Assembly: GCA_001687465.1 (NCBI GenBank)
Contig: LVLI01000035.1
Location: forward strand, 124,001-188,000
Length of the DNA stretch: 64,000 nt
Source: Halocafeteria seosinensis
Lineage: Eukaryota; Sar; Bigyra; Bicosoecida
Direction of reading: 5' to 3'
Shown here: piece after piece, positions 45,974-57,070 of the stretch
How the letters are laid out: the number at the start of each line of letters is the position of its first letter
Numbering within the stretch: the first letter of the stretch is position 1
The notes under the pieces: model-generated
The model's database searches: none
What the model saw: only the letters and a program-made list of their open reading frames with translations
Told to the model about the DNA's origin: nothing
Made by a program: the position numbers and the translations under genes

Positions 45974-47781
45974 TCATTTGTTTAGTGGGTGAATCCCTAC
46001 ATCCCCAGAACCATCTGAGTTTTGGGACGTTGAGTAATAGTTTGTCCAGCTCCCACCATCCTTGGAGTAATAGTCCATAGGGTATACGGATCTCCAGTCT
46101 TCGAACGACAAGGCTACCTCTGCTTCATAGGGAGTGAGAATAGGCTGCTGAAACGCATATCCCCAGTCAACACTCAATCGTGGACAGGCTATTTGAATCC
46201 AAGCATCGACGTTTTTGAACAGTTCCAGCTGATCAAACAAATAACAGCCCGCCAATACGAAACATAAGGTATATGTTAAACACGGGCAACGGATATCTTC
46301 GCGTACCTTTTGCGGATAGATTTCCGATAAGAGGACGACGAGGTATTTCTTGCCAGCCCGAGACAATTTATCCTTGAGTCGATCCATTATTTTCACGTTG
46401 CCTTGCCGTCCCAATGTTCCTAGGATCAATCCAAAACACTCTGCGTCCTTGGCAGACTCGATCGCAGTTCTGCCATTGCAAGCAGAAACATAAGCAAGTG
46501 TTATCTCAAGCATAAGTCGATAACGCATCACATACTTCCTATCATTCTTCATTTTATCAGTTTCATAGTACTCTCGGGTCATCTTTTTGTCATAAGGGTT
46601 GTACCTATACGCAGGCAAGTCGGGGTTATGGATCATTAGACTCTCTAGATGGAACCTCCCATCTGCTACAAAAATGGCAGCGTCTGTGTCTGGTAAGCGG
46701 GGAGACGTGCATCCGAGTACTTCCCCAGGAGATAATGGTTTTGTCTGCAATAGTTCGGTTGATACGACACCATATAGGCGGAATTTGCGTGTACCATAGC
46801 GGTAGCGTTCGCTTTGCTTACTTGGGGGATGAACAGGCCGCTGTATTCCGACAGAGCACTCTTCACCGAATGTATTGCCGATGCAAACTGAATAGTCCCT
46901 AGTAACGCTAGCTTTGAGTCAGGTTTAAAATTTTCGCGAATGAGCCGAACTAGCTGTATTTCAAGAAGAGGTTCGGGATGTACACAGTATGGTCTCCTAT
47001 ATGGGTACTCCGGTTTCTGCTTACGTGAGATGTATCAAACGAGATATCCACAAAGACGTAGAGCATATTGATGGACGTCTGGTCGATAGGAATAAGACAA
47101 CTGTGCCCATAATGCACCATAAATCCCGCACCTAAATTTCGTGCCGACAAGTCATCGACGCAGCAGGCTCCGTAAGTTACATCCCCCATGATCAACATTT
47201 TGGCACCCGTGAACCTTTCCAGAATATCGGCGATGACACATGAGAACATGAGTAATCCTTCGGGAAATTGCAATGCTACGATGCGGCTCTCAGACTGCCT
47301 GATTTTCCATATCGTCTTTGGTATTTCAAAGTTGTAGTTGGTCGGCAGCTGTTCGGGTTCAATTACGCACGATGTAAGGCGACACACTTTCACGAGGGAA
47401 GACGGAAACAAGAAAAACTTACAACACTCATGGCTCGGTGTAGCTCGGGATCATCCGATATCTCTGGAGGTATCTGACGAGCTGCCTTCCTCGCTGCTCG
47501 TGCTTTGGCTCTGCACACAAACGCAACATGGGAGGTGGCGTGTTTGGGAGACAGCAATGATCCAGTGTCAGGACGTACAGTTCCTTTGGATCTTTTTTCT
47601 TCCGCGGAATGACTGGTTTTTTCTTTTCTTTGCTTCCCTCTCCTTCTATATGGGTATGCGTCGAGAGGGCATCCTCTTGCTGGGGAGTGTCTGTACAAGC
47701 GCAAGCTGCGCATGCACCGGAAGTTGACGAAGCACTCGACGCCTCCAACACGGCGGGCACCTGTTCCTTTTTGTCTGCCAT
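45974..47781 (-). CDS. DPH1: Diphthamide synthase subunit 1
   Basis: Seven minus-strand exons (47579..47781, 47423..47510, 47025..47348, 46822..46953, 46536..46744, 46307..46469, 45974..46228) give 457 residues, close to the family's usual length. Typical blocks are [115 protein letters not shown] and [11 protein letters not shown]. Cys in TYGACC, LGCTSP and ACPRLS are the expected [4Fe-4S] ligands. With DPH2 it transfers the 3-amino-3-carboxypropyl group of SAM to the eEF2 histidine, the first step of diphthamide synthesis. The N-terminal 70 residues are Cys/Ser- and Lys-rich and unconserved. Introns 5 and 6 (66 and 78 nt) are stop-free multiples of three. Confidence 0.95.
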
Positions 47782-48555
47782 AATCTTCGATGAATGCCGC
47801 TGCTAGACATAAATAGTTCTCCCCAGGTCTACATGATGGGCAATCCCTATGACATTTCCCGATTCTTGTTCACACTTCTCAGCTGCAGCTTGCAAGCAGC
47901 GCGTGCGTGCCTGAACTTCAACTTGGACCTGGTGCTGTGACACATAGTGGATGGGATCGTTTAAATACATACATGCTATTTCTTCTGAGGTTATGGAGAT
48001 GAACCGTCCTCCTGTCTCACTTGCTCTCTACCACTTTCGGGGCAATGGCCCGTGTCTTCCTTCATTGCGAGCAATCGAGTGTCAGTGCAGCAGCATGGCA
48101 CGGAGTGTTGCATACTGTAGACATTTTACTCCCTCTATCTAAAATTACCGATTCATATGTATATTTTCAATTGGATGGTGTAGCCGCTGTGGAAAAGTAG
48201 AGACTTGGTTGTTTCTTTGTTATCCGAGTGGAGTGGAATTCAGGGGAAGTTGTTTGGTGCATCATGAATGTTGATCCCATGCGATGTCTGTAGAGTCTAT
48301 ACCACTTTTTATACGACCAAAAATATAAATAAGAAAACATGCGTATCAATTCGAAGCATAGTTCAGGCGGCTCTGAGCTAGCTACCACAAGTGCTAGCTA
48401 GGATTGAAATGGAACGTCCTGTCTGTGTGAACACCGTGAAGAAGTCACCTGTATTGTTGGGTCAAATTGATCTGTGTTGCAACACGACACAACACGGAGA
48501 CCAGTTGTGTTTTTCGTTTCAGTAACGGGAGCAAGTAGACATACACGCCCGTACA
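47782..48555. other. Divergent promoter region DPH1/TIM21
   Basis: 774 bp between two start codons on opposite strands. Only short frames were seen. No RNA gene or repeat identified. Confidence 0.4.
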
Positions 48556-49893
48556 ATGTTATCCGTGTCGTGGGGCAGAAGCGCCACGGCGACTTCCCGT
48601 GGCCTGTTTAATGGACTCTCTAGGGGCACTTTTATGCCCCCCTCTCCTCGGTCAATACACTATTCTTCTCTACGGCCTAGTACGAGGCGAAAGGGATCGA
48701 GACTGCAGCAACAAGGGCCACAATACGGGCTGTATGGACCTCATACGAGCATGAGACTCATGGCTCCGGCGACATCTCTCGTGCACGAGATACCCTTGAT
48801 ACCAGGGACTGCACGGTCGTTTGTCTCGTATACATTGCCCATGCTGGATAAACAGCAGGAACGCAAGACCGAAGACACAGGAGCAGAGGAGAAACAGGGC
48901 TCTGAAGATGGTGGCAGTGGAGGAGAGGAGAAGAAGAAGGAGCAACAGGAAGAGTATTATGAAGAGCAAGAGAATATACCATTTATCGGTAAAGTCGGAA
49001 TGGGTATCAAAGTCCTTTTCAGAATATCCTTGTTTGGGGCTATCTTTGCGCTTGTATGCTACTGTGGATACTATGTCCTGAAAATGATTATCCCTTCGTA
49101 AGTGATCTACCTTTCGGACGTCCTTTATTACGCCCGGAACATGTATTGCTTGTCTAATGCACACAGATCCTCATCACCTCTATCGGTAAGAAACGATGCT
49201 GCCAAGCTGTTAGAAGCGAATCCGGAGGTTAGTTCACAGTTTGGAGAGATTGCACGAGTACGAGGTGTTGATCTAGGTGGACGAGGAGAAGGACGGAGAA
49301 ATTATGTCCCCTCGTATACTTACGAGATTGATGGACGCAAATTTACTCGGATCAAATTCGAGGTTGAAAACGAAAGAAAACAGCATGCTGTCGTCTTTGC
49401 GGAGGTTGCTCATGATCGTTCTCGTACGTTTTGCCCCCTATCCTATACTAAGTGACGGGTGAAAGTCCTGTTCTACTGTTTTTTTAAACATGCAGGATCG
49501 AGTGACTTCAACTATCTGATGCTACAAACATCAACCGGCAAGGTTATCACAGTTGAAGATAACAGGAAACCCGAAAAGCCCAAGGACTTGAGAAAGTATG
49601 ATGTTTCTATCAAGCTACAAGATGACTTTGCTCGATTTTATCACGGAGGGCCGGACCACACACCAAGCCGACAACAGGAACAAATCCTGTCTCCTCATTT
49701 TGACTATGTCAAACAAATCCGCTGCGATCGGGATGAAGCTCGTTGTCAAGCAGATGGGGTTGAGCCGGGCACGCTGGTGTACAGGAACAAACAGCTCAAG
49801 GCTCCAAAGAGCCTTGAAGAGTTGGAAAAAGAAACAGGTTTGTCTAGATACACACGACCGGGTGGTGTATCCTATCAGGATAGCGTAGAGTAG
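48556..49893 (+). CDS. TIM21: Mitochondrial import inner membrane translocase subunit Tim21
   Basis: Exons 48556..49097, 49167..49423 and 49496..49893 give 398 residues. The N-terminus (MLSVSWGRSATATSRGLFNG) is a likely mitochondrial presequence. An acidic, Gly/Glu-rich region precedes one membrane helix (VLFRISLFGAIFALVCYCGYY, about 155-177). The intermembrane-space domain follows: ARVRGVDLGGRGEGRRNYVP, RKFTRIKFEVENERKQHAVV, FAEVAHD and a closing FNYLMLQTSTGKVITVEDN. Tim21 links TOM to the presequence-sorting TIM23 complex and to respiratory supercomplexes. About 105 residues after the usual domain end are extra, including two close Cys (IRCDRDEARCQ). It ends 55 bp from the converging amino acid transporter. 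Confidence 0.92.
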
Positions 49894-49948
49894 TTTTTTT
49901 TTTCAGGAATACACAAGCACGGGAAGACTTCCACTTTGGAGTGTGTAT

Positions 49949-52389
49949 TTACGTTTCTGAGCCATCATTACTGGTAAGAGATGGTTTCCGCATAGGTGTG
50001 GTACTATGCTTGATCCCGTAGCCAAAGTAAATAGCAAAGCCCGCAACGGTCCACGCTCCAAACCTTATCCACGTGTTGTAGTCCAACGAGGCTAACAAAT
50101 AGATGTTTATAGCCATGCTTACCATAGGCAGTACAGGAACGAACGGGCACTTGAAAGTCAAGTGATCCTGTGCTTCCCGAGGCACTGTGGCCGCGAGAAT
50201 AAGTAACAGGAAAGAGAGAGCTGAGAAAACTATGATGAAAGCAAACGAGATAGGCCCGCTCCCGTATACTCCCAAGAACGAGGCAATAAAGCAGCATCCT
50301 GTATAAAGCAAGACTATCCCCACTACTGCTTTGAAGACGTCAGCTTGGTGGTGTTTCTGTTGTAGTGTTAAGAGAAAACTTGACACCCACCCACATGACT
50401 TGTTCAGGCGCTGAGGCTTCGAAACATTCAAAAGAGAACCAGATGCGTCGGCACGTTGCTCTTGATTGCTTCTGTCTACAGTGGCTTCGCCCCTCTCAGG
50501 CAATAGAAACTCCTCGTCATTCCCCCCTTGAGTTTTGTTGTCACCCATGTTAGTGTAATACCCCCCAATAGCTTCCTTGCTTTCAACGGAACCTTCATTA
50601 GGCGGTGCTACATTGCTTTTGGCAGGCGAGCTGGACCTACGATCTGGAAGTGATGATGAACGGGCACGTGCTATTCTGGTATTGGTTGTACCATATGACT
50701 GGCACCCTTCTTCTGACAATCGGCCTCTCTCATTTCGTTGAAGTGCATTCAGCTTCGGAGTTTCCACCAATACTCCAGCAGCATCAGCATTGATATTGTT
50801 AGTATCATAGGCCACATCAAAGTCCTCCTCCATTAGGCGATCGGAATCTCTGGCAAGCCTAGCGGCTAGAACTTCTTCACGACTCGGAGGCTCGTATCGC
50901 AGTATCACAACACACGCCCCTACCAAAGAGTAAGACATCAGAGTCCCGATTGACATCATATCCGCTAACTCTTTTATGTTGAAAATGAAGGCCATCAGAC
51001 CAGCAAGAAGTCCAGAGAGGATTGTTGCGTTCAACGGTGTATGGAAGCGTTTGTGGACGCGGCCAAGCCACGGCCAGAGTAGACCATCATTAGCAATGGC
51101 GTAAATAATTCTAGGCAATGGGAAAATAGACGCCATTAAACTGGTGCTGAGCCCACATAAGGCACCAATAGCGATTATAATTTTCGCCCAATTGGCTCCA
51201 TTTTGTTTGAATGCATTGGACAAAGGAGCTGCACCAAAACAGAACCATGATAACTCGAAATACAGCACCATGCAAAACGCCACGCACCATCTTGATGAAT
51301 ATCTACGTAAGGAACCATCATTGTTATAACAGCGGATACAGCCATATAACTAAGGGCGCATGCTGTTAGTGATGCAACAATCCCAAAAGGGACATTTCTC
51401 TCTGGCTTGATGGTTTCTTCCGCTGAAGTTGCAATAACATCAAATCCAATATAAGCAAAGAAGCATGTTGCTGCCCCTTTGAATATCCCTTGAACACCGA
51501 ATTTGGCAGGAACTGAAGGGATACATACAACAAAATGCGTTAGGACAGTAGGCTTCTGAGAGAACTAGAAGAATAGAAATCTTACCGAAGGGTTGCCAGT
51601 TACTGAAGTCAACATAAAAGAGACCGGCAATGACAACAAAGCTAACCACAATCAGGTTGACGGCTGTCAGTACGTTGTTTGTTCTAGTACTTTCTTTCAC
51701 ACCGAGTCCAACCAGTAGTGTCAAAACCATGGTGACGAAAAATGCAAAAATATCAGTGTGCTGGCCCATTACTTCGGGCATATGCTGCAATATCCTTCCA
51801 AGCACAACGTTAGCATACGCCCCGCTTTCAGAAATACGAGAATTTTGCAATTGACCTTACACTATTAATTTTGTCTCGGATAAAGTAGCCCGTGAGTGCA
51901 TCAAAGTAGGATGACCATCCTCTCGCCACGCTGCTTGCTCCTATAATATATTCCAGGATGAGGTTCCACCCCGTTATCCACGCAACAAGCTCGCCGACAG
52001 CCACAAACGAGTATACATAGGCTGATCCAGCTCGAGGGACTCTAGAGCCGAATTCTGCGTAACTCAACCCTGCTAATATGGAAGCGAAGCCGGCAATAGC
52101 AAAGGAAAGAACGATTGCGGGGCCCGTCTGCACCGTACATACAGGGACCGTACATGAGCTTGCTAAGAGGTAGGACAGCTTGAATAACCTTGCTTACATC
52201 GTTGTGTGCTACTGTTCCAGTGATAACATAAATCCCAGCGCCTAAAGTCGACCCAATTCCCAACGCGGTTAAATCCCATCCTCCCATGTGCCGGGCGAGT
52301 TTACCATTTCCATCCTCTTTGCTCTCACTCTCTCCGACATGCAGGATTTTACGCCGAAAGATTCGGCTCATAAACTGGTTGACCCTCAT
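49949..52389 (-). CDS. Cationic amino acid transporter (CAT/APC family)
   Basis: Minus-strand exons 52198..52389, 51861..52127, 51586..51784, 51288..51512 and 49949..51228 give 720 residues. CAT signatures are present in order: [112 protein letters not shown] and [20 protein letters not shown]. About 12-14 membrane helices are expected. A hydrophilic insert of roughly 140 residues (Ser/Arg/Gly-rich) divides the last helices, a common arrangement in CATs. The family moves arginine, lysine and related amino acids. A naive reading shows an apparent frameshift near 51850, but a 76-nt canonical intron (51785-51860) removes it. Confidence 0.94.
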
Positions 52390-54031
52390 AATATCTCCAC
52401 CCTGTTCTTCGTCTGTCTCTTATACTACAGCACGAGGCCGATAGCTGGCAGACACAGCAGCCGTCTCAAGCCGTAGCGTGCAACAGGACATGGAGATCAC
52501 TGCTGGATGATACCTGAGCTCCCTCAAGTGGTAGTCCGTTCCGACAAAGGTTAACAGGAAGGACAAACACGAAGCTGAACAAAACCAAATATCTCTTATA
52601 TCTGTGCTAACTACTACACGCCTCCTCCCTCCGGCCGAATTGCTGACCCCGAGCTACGGACTTCCCCTGACTCAGACCTGAATCCCAGGATGAGGTTATC
52701 ACCCAGCGTCTTCTCCATGCACCAAGTTTGGAACATAAGCTATGGGGAAGAGATGAAAACGAATTAAAACAGATATTTACTTAATATATAGCCGATACTC
52801 AAGCGCGGTGGATAAAGTACTCTGTTGCATTGTAGAGCAACTTAGAATTCCTCTTAATTTCTGTCCTGCGTCGGAGACAGGAACCACAGCGGGAGAATTT
52901 ATCCCGCAAAACATGCAATCATCATTGATATGTGTTGGATGCGTTGAAATTGTTCTATTTTATGATAAACTATCGGGGATTCCCGACTCGGGATTTTGTC
53001 GCTAAAGTTCCACCAGTAGTTCCCTGTGACATTCAGCCCCATAACGCCAATCGAAAAGGCCGACCTCGTCGTCATCCAACACTAAGGAGAGTCTGGGGCG
53101 CCATGCATCTTCGAGGGTTGGCTATGTAAACAAGACCAATCCCGTAGTAATCTCTTAATCGGAATTACCTGTGCGTTAGGCAAGGTAACACTTTAACCTC
53201 TAATATCGTAATCAACTACAAAACTGCGCACAGCTTCTTGAATACCGGTACCGCTAATCACCGAATACTACTACGGTATGTGGACATCCGTCAAAGTGGA
53301 AATCAGCTTCCTGCATAGTACAACTCATTAGCTTTTGCAAACGTGAGTTTTTGGAGAATCAACATTTGGCTTGAGCGAATGTAGGTGATTTCAACACCGC
53401 TGGTGGATGGTCCATGATGGTGGGGCATTCAACTTGGAGCGGTTCTTTTTGGCGTCGGTGGTGGTTCTGTTCGAATTCCCTCGTTCACATGTCCCTTAGA
53501 TCTGAATTTTGATTAAGATCTGCTCCTGCCAGCAACGCACATAAACGGTAGCTAAAGTTATAAGTACGAACCTCTTACAAAGTAGCTGGTACACAACGTG
53601 GCAGTGGTTACATAACTCTCGTCTGGTTGAGCCAATCGAATAAAACAACAGTGCGAAGTTAATCAGCTGCCTAGTCTCAATATAGGAGCAGCAAGTGTCA
53701 CGGTGTGGGCGGTACACAGCATACGGAACAAACGACTTGTACCCACCGGAAGATTCCTGTCAGTATCAAGTTGGCAGGTTGAAGTAGGTGGCCAAGGGAG
53801 ACAAAGACACCTTCCTCCGAAGGCCCCCCAGCACCATTTTCATTGTTGATGTGAGATACCAGCGTCCTCAAGGTCGTGTTTTGCACGAGATTAAGCTGAT
53901 CAACGTGTAGTTTAGTTGTTGTTGTTGTTTCCGTTGTCTTTGGTAAAGGACCCCGGGTGGCTGGGGATTCCAAGCAGCGTAGGTATTTCTCCCCTCGTAC
54001 GTACGTGTTAGTTGCTGCATCGGGGGCTACT
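52390..54031. other. Longest spacer in the right half
   Basis: 1.64 kb between the divergent CAT and AFG3 genes. Several short open frames were examined on both strands, including 53698-54054 (-), which overlaps the AFG3 start; none showed a domain or splice-linked extension. No tRNA-like cloverleaf, microsatellite or transposon was recognised. Confidence 0.45.
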
Positions 54032-56713
54032 ATGCATCGCTGTGCGCTTAGCACTCTTGTCAGTGCTACACGGACAGGCAGCGGGGTTCGTCGTCTCTTA
54101 CGAACTCATAACAATCACCATCATCAGCTGCTCCTGTTTTCCACTCGGACGCCTCTGGAGGCTGACGTCAATGCCCTTACACGAGGCTTTACGGCGTCAC
54201 AAGGGAGGATTGAACTACCCAGACCAGTGCGTGAACGTCATATTTCGCATGTGGAGGCCGTCTGGGAACGAGTTCAGACTTTAAAAGACCGAGTAGCACA
54301 GGACATGGAGTCCTCGTGGCTGGCATTCACCCCCACGGAAAGGACATTCTTGTCTAATCTATTGAGTAAACTAGGGTTTCCGCCAGGTATGCAATCAGCA
54401 GTGAAGGTTTAGGGGCTTTTGTTGCGATGGACTAACGATGCTTATTTCGTGCACAGGGTTTGGGCGATCGGGAATTCCGAAACCAGGAGGAAGCGGCAAA
54501 CATGGGGGAGGTGGCTCTGGCTCGTCGAATCAGAGTGGCAGTGGAGGAGGAGGAAAGAAAGAGCCCACCCCGGACAACTGGACTTCATTAGCGTTACTCG
54601 CATTGACTTTTCTCGGACTATCAACGTTTTTGACGTCTAATAATCCCCGAGGACAAGAAGTTAGTTGGCAGGAGTTTCGCAACCAGTATTTATCCAAAGG
54701 AGTGGTCGAGCGGTTAGAAGTGGTAAACAAGGAGTTTGTTAAAGTTTACCTACGAAGTAGTAAGTTGGAGTGAGTGATCGTGTTTCCGGGTCCCCCGGCG
54801 TTATCATTGTAGTTGCTTTTGCAGCGCCTCATCCGTCATTTCAGTCCGACTCGACCAAGGATTCAGGAGATGATTACACGTCGTCGTCGTCCTCCTCACA
54901 TGAAAGCTCATCTTCTTCAGGGAAGAATCAGCCAAAGTCCGTGTGGTTCCGCATAGGTAGTGTGGATACGTTTGAGCGACAGTTGGAGGATGCGCAACTG
55001 GATATGGGAATACCCCCGAGCCACTTTGTGCCAGTTAAGCACGTAAGCGAAGCGGATATGACCGATATATTGATGAGACTTCTACCCACATTACTGTTAA
55101 TCGGGGCATACTTTTTCTTCATGAATCGAATGGGGGGCGGCAGTGTAGGTGGTGGTGGAGGAGGAGGAGGTGGGGGTATTAATCGAATGTTTAGTATCGG
55201 AAAGGCAAAGCCGGCAGTAAATAAGGACCATAAAGTAACGACGAAATTTAGCGACGTNGCAGGTGTCGATGAAGCAAAGATGGAAGTAGTGGAGTTTGTT
55301 GAGTTTCTCCGCGACCCTTCGCGGTTCACTAAGCTAGGTGCGAAAATCCCCAAAGGAGCACTTCTGGTCGGTCCTCCAGGTACAGGCAAAACGTTACTGG
55401 CGAAAGCAGTAGCGGGGGAAGCTTCTGTTCCATTCTTTAGTATGAGTGGCTCAGATTTTATTGAAATGTTTGTAGGAGTGGGTCCTAGTCGAGTGCGAGA
55501 TTTGTTTAAGCAAGCCCGGGAGTCCGCTCCATGCATCATCTTCCTCGATGAAATCGATGCCGTTGCCAGAGCAAGAGGCAAAGGAGGGTTCTCTGGAGGT
55601 AACGATGAACGAGAAAATACATTGAATCAGCTGCTTGTTGAGATGGATGGATTCCTTAGTACAGAAGGCATCGTTGTTCTGGCCGGAACCAACCGAATCG
55701 ACATTTTAGATAAGGCCATTCTCCGGCCCGGGAGATTTGACAGGCAAATTACAATTGATAAACCAGACATTAAAGGACGAGAACAAATATTCAGAGTGTA
55801 CTTGAAGAACTTGACCTTGTCGGCTCCTATCGAAGACTATTCATACCGGATGGCTTCGTTAACCCCGGGCTTTACTGGCGCTGACATCGCAAATGTGTGT
55901 AATGAAGCTGCAATCGTTGCTGCGCGTGCTGCTAAGGAAGCCGTGGACCTTGACGACTTCGAACAGGCGATTGATCGTGTAATCGGAGGATTGGAAAAGC
56001 GGAACTCCCTTATGTCTCAAGAAGAGAAGCGAACGATAGCTTACCATGAGTCCGGTCACGCAGTTGCTGGGTGGTTCTTAAAGCACGCTGACCCATTGCT
56101 TAAGGTGACTATCGTTCCTCGTGGCAGCGGTGCATTAGGGTTCGCTCAGTATCTGCCGAAGGAAGTTTCTTTGTACTCGAAAGAGGCTCTAATAGATCGG
56201 ATGTGCATGGCTCTTGCCGGACGAGCTAGTGAGGAAGTAAACTTTAATCAAATAACTACTGGTGCTAGCGACGACCTAGACAAGGTGACGCAAATGGCGT
56301 ATGGCATGATAAGTATCTACGGGATGAACGATGCCTTAGGGAAGCTATCGTTCCCACCTAAAGACGAAATGCAGATGACGAAGCCATACTCCGACAAGAC
56401 TGCTACGCTGATTGATGAAGAAGCCCGACAACTAGTCGATTTCTGTTACCAGAGGGTAAAAGATCTGATCGTTGAGAAGAAGGAAGAAGTTGGGAAAGTG
56501 GCGGAATTGCTTCTGGAAAGAGAGACCGTTAACCAAAACGATCTCGTTCAGTTGATTGGGCCGCGACCATACAAAATGGAGGTAAGTCTACGCACCCGTT
56601 TGCGCACAGTGTTACGCTTATTCGAAAGTGTTGAACCCGATTTATCGCAGAATACGTTCCGCGAGTACGTTGATCCGTCGTACCAAAAGAACGATACCGA
56701 AGAGGATAAATGA
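54032..56713 (+). CDS. AFG3: Mitochondrial m-AAA protease (AFG3/FtsH type)
   Basis: Exons 54032..54386, 54457..54759, 54825..56581 and 56651..56713 give 825 residues. The N-terminus is a presequence-like Arg/His/Ser region. Two membrane helices flank an intermembrane-space domain ([32 protein letters not shown]). A Gly run leads into the AAA domain: Walker A GPPGTGKT, Walker [10 protein letters not shown], and second region of homology ILRPGRFDR. The M41 peptidase has HESGH (zinc ligands and catalytic Glu) with the third ligand in [10 protein letters not shown]. It would degrade or process inner-membrane proteins from the matrix side. The C-terminal 69-nt intron is stop-free and in frame. The one N at 55258 falls in a GTN codon, so it still reads Val. 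Confidence 0.96.
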
Positions 56714-57070
56714 ACATTATTAAGGTTTTGTGAGATGGGGGCTACTTGTCCAAACTATTATGATTGAGCATAGGACACATTGGCGGAATCCTAGCGCAGC
56801 TTCGAATCTTGTGCATTGCTCTTCACAGCAGCCTTTAATTGGAGAGCTGCGGCGGAGGAAAGGATTACCCATGTAACTATTGACAGTGTAAATTTATTGA
56901 ATAGATACTATAGATACCACTTTTCGATTAGGTATTTGAAATATGTAAAACAGTATCAGTTTCGTTGATAAGAAGACTCCGACTTAGTATATGTCAGGCT
57001 CATGTTTTCATGCGGTTTCTATCTGTTTCCGCTGCAATGCCTGGGTCGTCTCTACAAGCGTCCAAGTTTG
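56714..57070. other. Convergent 3' flanks
   Basis: AT-rich spacer between the AFG3 stop and the stop of the Tudor-like gene. It presumably holds both polyadenylation regions. No gene seen. Confidence 0.45.

Noticed and set aside
51828-51860. Frameshift or pseudogene in the CAT transporter
   Set aside because: A canonical 76-nt intron explains the frame change and restores the conserved protein.
53440-53490. tRNA-like B-box (gttcgaattcc)
   Set aside because: The flanking bases do not form a T-stem or acceptor stem, and no A-box lies at the right distance.
53698-54054. 118-codon minus-strand frame overlapping the AFG3 start
   Set aside because: No domain, overlaps the start of a certain gene, and lacks splice-linked continuation.
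55258-55258. Ambiguous base as a possible break in AFG3
   Set aside because: The codon is GTN, which is Val for any base.
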